Assembly (NCBI GenBank): GCA_910583775.1
Contig: CAJTYD010000027.1
Span: 1 to 30,987 of the forward strand
DNA from: an uncultured Muribaculaceae bacterium
Lineage (GTDB): Bacteria; Bacteroidota; Bacteroidia; Bacteroidales; Muribaculaceae
DNA: 30,987 nt
Reading direction: 5' to 3'
The position numbers and the translations under genes are program-made. Of the stretch, positions 1-6,417 are shown piece by piece. The number at the start of each line of letters is the position of its first letter. Within the stretch, counting starts at the first letter, position 1. Below the pieces are notes generated by a model. It was given only the letters and a program-made list of their open reading frames with translations, was not told the DNA's origin and did not search any database.

Positions 1-46
1 CGACTTATACCCCAAAATTCGATGTTTTCAAATTTTTGTCATGTAC

Positions 47-442
47 TTAAAATTTCCAGTTTTCCGTAAAATCGAAATGATATCCGACCATTACAGGCAC
101 TCGCATTCCGAAGATACGGAGCGAGAAACTGTCTACTTCCATCATGTCCTTGGTGTCATCATTGGCAAGGATGCTGTTGTAGAAGAATTTCAAACCCGGT
201 TCAAGATAGAGATTGGCAACAAGCGGCGCATTATAAATCGCTCCGAATTCAATACCTCCTCCGTTAGAAAGAGCATCCACACTCATATTTCCCATTGTAA
301 TATTTCCGGGACAAGTCACCTCGGCGGCAATACGGGCGCCGAAGTAGCCGTGATTGTCGGGGTTATTGAAGATTGTGTTCTGCGCGTTGGCGCCGAAAAT
401 GCAGGCCACGGCTGCCGTCATAGAAAGAATAAACTTTTTCAT
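47..442 (-). CDS. Outer-membrane beta-barrel (porin-family) protein, probably C-terminally truncated
   Basis: The 131-residue product starts with MKKFILSM and a signal peptide ending near GANAQ (about residue 21). It continues with alternating hydrophobic and polar stretches (YFGARIAAEV, GGGIEFGAIYNAPL, LYLEPGLKFFY, MRVPVMVGYHFDF) like the first strands of small Bacteroidota outer-membrane barrels (OMP_b-brl type). Such proteins usually run to about 180-230 residues; this one stops after ENWKF at about two thirds of that length, and no other frame continues the barrel before the window edge. It may be truncated or decayed. I chose the ATG at 442 because it opens the signal peptide; an in-frame TTG at 466 would add eight residues. 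It lies 33 bp downstream of the aminotransferase on the same strand and may share its transcript. Function beyond membrane localisation is unknown. Confidence 0.6.
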   Translation of the reverse strand: MKKFILSMTAAVACIFGANAQNTIFNNPDNHGYFGARIAAEVTCPGNITMGNMSVDALSNGGGIEFGAIYNAPLVANLYLEPGLKFFYNSILANDDTKDMMEVDSFSLRIFGMRVPVMVGYHFDFTENWKF

Positions 443-475
443 AATATTCAATTTAAAGTTATTCAATATTTTATA

Positions 476-1648
476 TTATTGCAAAGCGCTTCTGAGGCGT
501 TCGAGGGCGGCGGCGATGGTGGCCCGGGGCGCCGCGGTGTTGAATCGCATGAAGCCTTCGCCCTCCTTGCCGAACATAGTTCCGTCGTTAAGCGCGAGGC
601 CGGCCTTGTTCTGGAAAAGATCCTTGAGCTGCTCCTGCGTCAGGCCTAACTTGCGGCAGTCGAGCCATACAAGATATGAAGCCTGCGGACGCCAGGGTTC
701 TATCCCCGGGAGATTCTTCGCGCAGTAATCCTCGATAAACTCCACATTTCCCTGGATATATTCAAGGAGCTGGCGCCGCCACTCCTCTCCCTTACGGAAA
801 GCGGCTATGGTGGCGATAGGAGCGAAAAGATGAGGCGATTCGAGTTCGTTGGCTTCGAGCTTGGAGAAGAATTTCTCGCGTATCTCCTTGTTGGGGATGA
901 TAGTATACGAGCTGACAACTCCGGCCACGTTGAACGTCTTCGTCGGAGCTCCGAAAGTTATGCTGCACTGCGCCGCCTCATCCGATACGGAAGCGAAAGG
1001 AATATGTTTCTTCCCCCAGAGCGCGAGATCGCAGTGAATCTCATCGGAGATAACTATGATGCCGCGCTTAGAGCAGAATTCGGCGAGACGCCGCAAAGTC
1101 TCGCGATCCCACACGATCCCCGCAGGATTGTGGGGATTGGCAAGGATAAGTATCTTGCAATCCTTGTCGGCCACCTTCTCCAGATTCTCGAAATCCATTT
1201 CATAGCGGTGCTCCCCTTTCACCTCGATCAGAGGGTTAAAGACCACTTCGCGACCGTTTGCGAGAGGAACGAGACGGAAAGGATGGTAAACGGGCGGCTG
1301 AATGATGACTTTCTCCCCCGGTTTAAGGAAAATGTTCACGGCAAAACCTATACCCTTGACAACACCGGGGATAAACGAGAGCCATTCGGGCCGGATCTCC
1401 CAGCCGTGGTGGTCTTTTATCCAGTCGACGATAGCGGGGCGATAGTCGGCCGGCTCGACGGTATATCCGAGAATAGGGTGACGCAGTCTTTCGGCAAGAG
1501 CCTCGATTATGAAAGGAGGCGTAGCGAAATCCATGTCCGCTACCCAGAGGGGCAAAAGATCCGGACTCCCGAAATGCTCCTCGAGAGCGTCATATTTGAG
1601 GGCGCCGGTGCCACGGCGGTTGATTATCTCATCAAAATTGTATTTCAT
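476..1648 (-). CDS. MalY/PatB-type PLP-dependent aminotransferase (probable cystathionine beta-lyase)
   Basis: A 390-residue cytoplasmic fold-type I PLP enzyme of the MalY/PatB group, which mostly cleave the C-S bond of cystathionine or cysteine conjugates. Visible signatures are the N-terminal YNFDEIINRRGTGALKYD, LPLWVADMDFATPP for substrate and cofactor contacts, ILANPHNPAGIVW, VISDEIHCDLAL (Asp binding the pyridine nitrogen), and the PLP lysine in GAPTKTFNVAG at about residue 237. Length is normal for the family. The start at 1648 gives the family-typical MKYNFDE; another ATG two codons upstream (1654) is equally possible. The gene is divergent from the GH109-like gene. A minus-strand TATCTTTG at 1687-1694 could be its promoter. 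Aminotransferase versus beta-lyase activity cannot be settled from sequence; the MalY-like motifs favour beta-lyase. Confidence 0.87.
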   Translation of the reverse strand: MKYNFDEIINRRGTGALKYDALEEHFGSPDLLPLWVADMDFATPPFIIEALAERLRHPILGYTVEPADYRPAIVDWIKDHHGWEIRPEWLSFIPGVVKGIGFAVNIFLKPGEKVIIQPPVYHPFRLVPLANGREVVFNPLIEVKGEHRYEMDFENLEKVADKDCKILILANPHNPAGIVWDRETLRRLAEFCSKRGIIVISDEIHCDLALWGKKHIPFASVSDEAAQCSITFGAPTKTFNVAGVVSSYTIIPNKEIREKFFSKLEANELESPHLFAPIATIAAFRKGEEWRRQLLEYIQGNVEFIEDYCAKNLPGIEPWRPQASYLVWLDCRKLGLTQEQLKDLFQNKAGLALNDGTMFGKEGEGFMRFNTAAPRATIAAALERLRSALQ

Positions 1649-1686
1649 GATCATAGATAGTTTATTGAAGTTTTACAGAATATCGG

Positions 1687-1694
1687 CAAAGATA
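1687..1694 (-). promoter_or_regulatory. Candidate -7 element for the MalY/PatB gene
   Basis: The minus strand reads TATCTTTG, an exact match to the Bacteroidota -7 consensus TAnnTTTG, about 40 bp upstream of the aminotransferase start. No TTG-type -33 box is seen at the expected spacing, so support is partial. Confidence 0.4.
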
Positions 1695-1710
1695 GTTAAA
1701 TAATTTTGAA

Positions 1711-1741
1711 TTTGGAGAATGGGAATAAATCATTATATTTG
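1711..1741 (+). promoter_or_regulatory. Bacteroidota-type promoter of the GH109-like gene
   Basis: TTTG at 1711-1714, 19 bp spacer, TATATTTG at 1734-1741, matching the phylum consensus in both boxes. Initiation would fall near 1748, leaving a leader of roughly 50 nt, A-rich and without a Shine-Dalgarno sequence. Confidence 0.75.
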
Positions 1742-1800
1742 CAGAAGCAAATAAAAAACAAATAAAAACAATTAAATCAACATAACCATAACCTGACAGA

Positions 1801-3180
1801 ATGAGAAAAAAACTTTTTAAGATTGCCGCCGCATTGCTACTTGCCGCCGCAATCCCCGCCGCTGCTCAGACGAACGTGATCAAGACCCAGATCCCGCCCC
1901 GTCCCGCCGGAGCCACCGACATGATCGGCTTCCGCACTGCCCCCATGGATTCTGTACGTGTAGGATTCATCGGTCTCGGAATGCGCGGTCCCGGCGCCGT
2001 CTACCGTTTCGCCAACATCGACCGCACTTCCGTCAAGGCCCTTTGTGACAAGCATGCCGACCGTCTGGCCAAACCGCAGAAATATCTCGCCGATGCCGGA
2101 CGTCCCAAAGCCACCGAATATTCAGGCGAGGATGGCTGGAAGAAACTCTGCGAGCGTCCCGACATCGACCTCGTCTATATCGCCACCGACTGGAACAACC
2201 ATGTTCCCATGGCAGTCTACGCCATGGAGCACGGCAAACACGTCGCAATTGAGGTGCCGGCAGCCATGAATCTTGATGAATGCTGGCAACTTGTCAACAC
2301 AGCCGAGAAGACACGCCGCCACTGCATGATGCTCGAAAACTGCGTATACGACTTCTTCGAGCTCACAACCCTCAATATGGCGCAGAAAGGCCTCTTCGGC
2401 GACATACTCCATGTTGAAGGCGCTTATATCCACAATCTCGAGGATTTCTGGAAAGCCTACGAAGGAAACTGGCGTCTTGACTTCAACGAGAAAAACCGCG
2501 GCGACGTCTATGCTACTCACGGCATCGGCCCCGCATGCCAGCTGCTCAACATCCATCGCGGAAACAAGATGAACTACATCGTATCGATGGACACAAAGGC
2601 TGTCACAGGCCCGAAGATAGTGGAGAAAAACCTCGGCCGCAAGAGCCCTGATTTCCAGAACGGCGACCACACCATGAGCATGATCATGACTGAAAACGGC
2701 CAGACGATGCATATCCAGCACGACGTGATGAATCCCCGTCCCTACTCCAGAATGTATCAGCTGACAGGCACAGAGGGTTTCGCCAACAAATATCCCACAG
2801 AAGGTTACGCCTTCCGTAAAGTCGCCGAATTCGAGGGGATGCCCGACCACGAGAACCTCTCAAGCCATTCATTCGTGCCTGACGACGTGAAAGAGGCGCT
2901 CATGAAGAAATACAAACACCCCATCCACGTGGAGACCGAGGAGAAAGCCAAGAAGATCGGCGGCCACGGCGGAATGGACTTCATCATGGACTACCGTCTT
3001 GTCTACTGTCTGCTAAACGGACTTCCCCTCGACCAGGATGTATATGACGCTGCCGAATGGTCGGCTATCGGCGAGCTCTCACGCCTCTCTATAGAGAACA
3101 ACAGCGCGCCGGTGGAATTCCCCGACTTCACACGCGGAGCCTGGAAGAAACAGAACGGCTACAAGCACGCCACCAAGTAA
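1801..3180 (+). CDS. Secreted Gfo/Idh/MocA-family protein, GH109-like (alpha-N-acetylgalactosaminidase-type)
   Basis: 459 residues. A signal peptide (basic MRKKLFK, hydrophobic ALLLAAAIPAAA, cleavage near AQT) is followed by a Rossmann domain with the dinucleotide motif GLGMRG at about residues 58-63. The best family match I can name is GH109, glycosidases that use bound NAD+ in an oxidation-elimination mechanism. The signature MLENCVYDFFELTTLNM resembles the GH109 ENCCYDRFE region. YATHGIGP (Tyr237, His240) corresponds to the Tyr/His pair known in characterised GH109 enzymes. IEVPAAMN and RPYSRMYQLTGTEGF also fit. Expected role: removal of terminal alpha-GalNAc or a related sugar in the periplasm or at the cell surface. 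It has its own promoter and a terminator hairpin, so it is probably monocistronic. The exact sugar is inference; Gfo/Idh/MocA proteins vary widely in substrate. Confidence 0.85.
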   Translation: MRKKLFKIAAALLLAAAIPAAAQTNVIKTQIPPRPAGATDMIGFRTAPMDSVRVGFIGLGMRGPGAVYRFANIDRTSVKALCDKHADRLAKPQKYLADAGRPKATEYSGEDGWKKLCERPDIDLVYIATDWNNHVPMAVYAMEHGKHVAIEVPAAMNLDECWQLVNTAEKTRRHCMMLENCVYDFFELTTLNMAQKGLFGDILHVEGAYIHNLEDFWKAYEGNWRLDFNEKNRGDVYATHGIGPACQLLNIHRGNKMNYIVSMDTKAVTGPKIVEKNLGRKSPDFQNGDHTMSMIMTENGQTMHIQHDVMNPRPYSRMYQLTGTEGFANKYPTEGYAFRKVAEFEGMPDHENLSSHSFVPDDVKEALMKKYKHPIHVETEEKAKKIGGHGGMDFIMDYRLVYCLLNGLPLDQDVYDAAEWSAIGELSRLSIENNSAPVEFPDFTRGAWKKQNGYKHATK

Positions 3181-3225
3181 TTTTGAATGTTGAATTTTGA
3201 ATTGGCTGACGCCGAATAGATTTTA

Positions 3226-3271
3226 GACAGGAGTACAGGAGTACAGAATTTTGTTCTACTGTGCTCCTGTC
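3226..3271 (+). terminator. Hairpin after the GH109-like gene
   Basis: A 13-bp stem with one G-U pair joins 3226-3238 to 3259-3271, with possible extra pairing in the loop. The unit ACAGGAGTACAG occurs twice, overlapping, in the left arm, so the right arm has two possible partners. A further ACAGGAG lies at 3299-3305. The following TTATTAA is only weakly U-rich, so termination is likely but not certain. Confidence 0.5.
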
Positions 3272-3336
3272 TTATTAACGTCTTCGACTTGTATTAGTAC
3301 AGGAGCGTCGCAAGGATTGCGAATTGCCAATTGATT

Positions 3337-3375
3337 AAATTCCGCGGGATCTCAGTGATTCCGCGGAGTTTTTTT
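3337..3375 (+). terminator. Intrinsic terminator (CCGCGG stem plus T run)
   Basis: An 11-bp stem with one G-U pair joins 3337-3347 to 3361-3371, built on CCGCGG in both arms, followed directly by a run of T. It lies 157 bp after the GH109-like stop and would block transcription before the 9-nt repeat array and the DUF2264 promoter. Confidence 0.7.
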
Positions 3376-3381
3376 GAAAAG

Positions 3382-3462
3382 GGCGTTAAGGACTTTAAAG
3401 GCGTTAAAGACGTTAAGGACCTTAAGGGCTTTAAAGACATTAAGGGCGTTGAAGGCTTCGGG
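3382..3462. repeat. Nine-nucleotide tandem repeat (about 8-9 units)
   Basis: Consecutive 9-nt units read GGCGTTAAG, GACTTTAAA, GGCGTTAAA, GACGTTAAG, GACCTTAAG, GGCTTTAAA, GACATTAAG, GGCGTTGAA and a decayed GGCTTCGGG. The consensus is G-R/G-C-N-T-T-A-A-R. Read in frame it would give repeating GVK/DFK/DLK triplets, but there is no credible start codon or independent gene: the open frame needs a TTG inside the terminator and runs into the DUF2264 gene. The intergenic span 3181-3604 thus holds two hairpins, this array and the downstream promoter. Confidence 0.75.
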
Positions 3463-3526
3463 GGCCGGGAAGATTGCCGGATCCGTCAAAATTACTATGG
3501 TTTTCAGTCAAAAGAGGGTAAGGTTA

Positions 3527-3557
3527 TTGTAAAAGAATCGTTTTATAATTATTTTTG
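3527..3557 (+). promoter_or_regulatory. Bacteroidota-type promoter of the DUF2264 gene
   Basis: TTG at 3527-3529, 20 bp spacer, TATTTTTG at 3550-3557. Initiation near 3564 gives a leader of about 40 nt before the ATG at 3605. Confidence 0.7.
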
Positions 3558-3604
3558 CAGAAATTCATCGCTTAAACTTAATCTCTATATCGGAATAACC
3601 CCAC

Positions 3605-5599
3605 ATGAAAATCAAAAGTCTTATTGTTACTCTCGCACTGACGGTTTTCGCAGGCACATCCGCAGCCGCGACAGAAAACGTCTTTACGCTGAAGAACCCG
3701 GACTTCACCAGAAGCCCCTACAGCGGCATGACCCGTCAACACTGGATCGAAGCCGGAAAGTATCTGCTGAACGGAGCGTTCAGCTACATCCATACCCTTG
3801 ACGATCCGATGAACTTTCCCAAACAGCTCGACAAGACCTATCCTCACGACGAGAAAGCCTCGAAGACAGCCAAACTCGAAGGTCTGGCAAGAACCCTCTT
3901 CGTGGCCGCTCCCCTGCTGAGGGAGGATCCCGAGCTTACTCTCAACGGAATAAAGGTGGCCGACTATTACCGTCACCAGCTCGTAAGCATCTCCGACCCG
4001 AAGAGCAAACATTATATTCCTCACCGCAAGGGCGGCCCGAGTCAGACCCTGCTCGAACTCGGATCGCTCGCAATCTCCATGAAAGTCGCTCCCGACGTTC
4101 TCTGGAAACCGCTCACCCGGAAACAGAAAGACGATCTCGCCGCCACGATGCTCAGCTACGGCAACGGCCCTTCGATCGGTTCGAACTGGATGTTCTTCAA
4201 CGTCTTCATCATGAGTTTCATGAGAGACGAGGGTTACAAGGTGAACGAGAAGCAGCTCAAGGAATTCCTTGAGAAACTCGCCGACCGTTACAGAGGCGAG
4301 GGCTGGTATAACGACGCCCCGGCCTACGACTATTACAGCATGTGGGCATATCAGAGCTACGGCCCGATCTGGGCCGAGATGTTCGGCAAACGCCAGTATC
4401 CAGAGATAGCCGCGAAATTCCTCAAGAACCAGGGCGACATGATCGACAACTATCCCTATATGTTTGCCGAAGACGGCAAGATGAACATGTGGGGACGCAG
4501 CATCTGCTATCGTTTCGCCTGCGTCACTCCTCTGCCGCTAATCGAGCTCGGAGGCCATCAGAACGTGAACTACGGCTGGCTGCGCCGCATCGCCTCCTCG
4601 ACGCTGCTGCAGTTCCTGCAGCATCCCGAGTTCCTTGAAAACGGACTGCCGACTATGGGATATTACGGCCCGTTTGCTCCGGCTGTCCAGATCTATACAT
4701 GCCGCGGAAGTGCCTTCTGGTGCGGCAAAGCCTTCTTAGGTCTGCTTCTGCCGGAAACATCCGCTTACTGGAGTGCCACCGAAAACAACGGTCCCTGGGA
4801 GAAGGAACTTGCCAAAGGGAAATCATACGACAAATTCCAGCCTGCCACAGGACTGATGATAACCAACTATCCCAACAGCGGATCGTCCGAGATGCGCTCA
4901 TGGTGTCATGAATCGGTGGCCAGGGACTGGCAGAAATTCCGCAGTTCCGAAAACTACAACAAGCTCGCCTACAACACCGCCTTCCCCTGGATGGCCGACG
5001 GCAAGGACGGCGAGGTCTCGATGAACTACGCTACCCTCAACGGCAAGAACGAATGGGAAGTGCTCCGCCTTTACGATTTCCTCGATTATAAAGACGGGAT
5101 CTACCGCCGCGACGCGGTTCTTGAAACCGACACCAACGTGAGATATAACCTCGCCGACATAACACTTCCCGACGGAATCCTTCGCATTGACCGCGTAACC
5201 ACCGCAGAGCCCAAGAAGATACGCTTAGGCCATTATTCCCTGCCTGACCTCGGCACGCAGTTCTCGGAAGAGAAACGCACCGTCGGCAAAGCCACCGCCT
5301 CGATCGTCAGCAACGGCGAATATCAACTCGCCGCCATTCCTCTCTATGGCTGGAGCTCCACTGCCGAGATCGAAAAAACGAAGGGGCTGCATCCTGTCAG
5401 CGATGAATGCGCCGTTCCGGTTCTCGCCGACACAAACGACGGCACATCGGTCTATGTCACGCTCCATCTCTGGAAGAAGGGCTCCGACGCCTTCACCGAC
5501 CGCGAGCTTTCGCCCGTGAAATCCGTCAAGGTTTCCAAAGACAAGAAGACAGTAACCGTCAAGCTCGCCGACAAGAGCGTCAGGACCGTCACGTTTTAA
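3605..5599 (+). CDS. Secreted DUF2264 domain-containing protein
   Basis: 664 residues with a clear signal peptide (MKIKSLIVTLALTVFAGTSAAA). The region from about residue 30 to 400 has the look of the DUF2264 alpha-helical toroid family: MTRQHWIEAGKYLLNGAF, SQTLLELGSLAISMKVAPDVLWKPL, GSNWMFFNVFIMSFM, GWYNDAPAYDYYSMWAYQ, GRSICYRF. The C-terminal part is beta-rich, ending in VKSVKVSKDKKTVTVKL. From memory, some members of this family were later placed among glycoside hydrolases acting on uronic acid-containing glycans (GH154); I could not verify that here, so I do not assign an activity. The toroid architecture, the export signal and the neighbouring GH109- and GH127-like genes argue for a carbohydrate-active role. 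It has its own promoter and ends before a long hairpin shared with the convergent SGNH gene. Confidence 0.82.
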   Translation: MKIKSLIVTLALTVFAGTSAAATENVFTLKNPDFTRSPYSGMTRQHWIEAGKYLLNGAFSYIHTLDDPMNFPKQLDKTYPHDEKASKTAKLEGLARTLFVAAPLLREDPELTLNGIKVADYYRHQLVSISDPKSKHYIPHRKGGPSQTLLELGSLAISMKVAPDVLWKPLTRKQKDDLAATMLSYGNGPSIGSNWMFFNVFIMSFMRDEGYKVNEKQLKEFLEKLADRYRGEGWYNDAPAYDYYSMWAYQSYGPIWAEMFGKRQYPEIAAKFLKNQGDMIDNYPYMFAEDGKMNMWGRSICYRFACVTPLPLIELGGHQNVNYGWLRRIASSTLLQFLQHPEFLENGLPTMGYYGPFAPAVQIYTCRGSAFWCGKAFLGLLLPETSAYWSATENNGPWEKELAKGKSYDKFQPATGLMITNYPNSGSSEMRSWCHESVARDWQKFRSSENYNKLAYNTAFPWMADGKDGEVSMNYATLNGKNEWEVLRLYDFLDYKDGIYRRDAVLETDTNVRYNLADITLPDGILRIDRVTTAEPKKIRLGHYSLPDLGTQFSEEKRTVGKATASIVSNGEYQLAAIPLYGWSSTAEIEKTKGLHPVSDECAVPVLADTNDGTSVYVTLHLWKKGSDAFTDRELSPVKSVKVSKDKKTVTVKLADKSVRTVTF

Positions 5600-5627
5600 G
5601 TAACAGGTCAGAGTTACGAGTGACGAA

Positions 5628-5680
5628 GTAACTATAACAAGGGGGACACGCCGACGGCGCGTCCCCCTTGTTATAGTTAC
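5628..5680. terminator. Long perfect hairpin between convergent genes
   Basis: A 20-bp perfect stem (5628-5647 with 5661-5680), extended inside by CGCC-GAC-GGCG after a single A-C mismatch. It separates the convergent DUF2264 and SGNH genes, so a bidirectional terminator is the simplest reading. Neither side has a proper U tract, so the mechanism may instead be 3'-end protection. Confidence 0.6.
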
Positions 5681-5708
5681 ATATTCATTGTTATAGAAAC
5701 AAATTCAT

Positions 5709-6395
5709 TTACAGAGATCTGATAAACTCGGCTCCTTTGTCGACTATGAGCGCATGGCCGTCGGCATTGAGATGAGCCGTGTCGTTTACGCCCTTGTTCT
5801 GGAAATACTTCGCTCTGAATTCCGGATTATTTACATCTATCCCGCATTCCTTTCCCGGGTCAAAAACAGGAATGGAATACTTCCCGCAGCATTTCCTTAT
5901 CTCGGCGATCACCTCCTCGAAACCGGGACGATCAACATGCCAGGGAAGAACATAACCTATCTTCGCTCCGGAGTAACGGGTCTTCAATCCCGAGAGCAAC
6001 CTGTCGAGCTGCTGCCTGAATATATTCATCTTTTCACTATTGCCCGCAACAATAGCCGCATCGTTATGCCCGGCGATGAGAAGAATATAATCAGCTTCCT
6101 CCGGCATTGCGAGATAGCGCTCGGTCATGGCCGGACCGAAGCCCTCTTTCGTACGGTCGAAAGCTATGCTGCTGCCGTTCCTTCCGAAATTCAGATAATA
6201 CATCCCTAACTTTTCGGCGCACCTTGAATGCCAGCTCTCGCTCCATGGGCGAGAGTGATTACGGACATAACTGTCACCCAAAACCACGATTCGCTTTCCC
6301 TGAGTTGTTTCGCCATCTTTAGCTGCGTATGACTGAGCCGAAATCCCGACGATGCCCAGAATCATAATAATGATGTATGTTATAAATCTCTTCAT
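5709..6395 (-). CDS. Secreted SGNH/GDSL-family hydrolase (esterase)
   Basis: 228 residues with an N-terminal hydrophobic signal segment (ITYIIIMILGIVGISAQSYA). SGNH motifs in order: block I GDSY with catalytic Ser42; block II NFGRNGS with Gly71 as oxyanion residue; block III AGHND with Asn111; block V DTAHLNADGH, giving Asp205 and His208 spaced DxxH as the family requires. Such enzymes remove acyl groups from sugars or lipids; in this setting a carbohydrate esterase acting on acetylated glycan is plausible. The start lies 22 bp after the GH127 stop on the same strand, so the two are very likely co-transcribed and could act on the same decorated substrate, one removing the acyl group and the other the arabinose. 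The substrate is inference. Confidence 0.85.
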   Translation of the reverse strand: MKRFITYIIIMILGIVGISAQSYAAKDGETTQGKRIVVLGDSYVRNHSRPWSESWHSRCAEKLGMYYLNFGRNGSSIAFDRTKEGFGPAMTERYLAMPEEADYILLIAGHNDAAIVAGNSEKMNIFRQQLDRLLSGLKTRYSGAKIGYVLPWHVDRPGFEEVIAEIRKCCGKYSIPVFDPGKECGIDVNNPEFRAKYFQNKGVNDTAHLNADGHALIVDKGAEFIRSL

Positions 6396-6417
6396 AAAGC
6401 AATCTTCAGAACATCTT

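Noticed and set aside
3382..3462. CRISPR-like array
   Set aside because: Units are directly abutting 9-mers with no spacers, and no cas genes are present.
3331..3801. Possible small gene containing the GVK/DFK repeat
   Set aside because: It needs a TTG start inside a terminator, overlaps the promoter and first 200 bases of the DUF2264 gene in another frame, and becomes random after the repeat.
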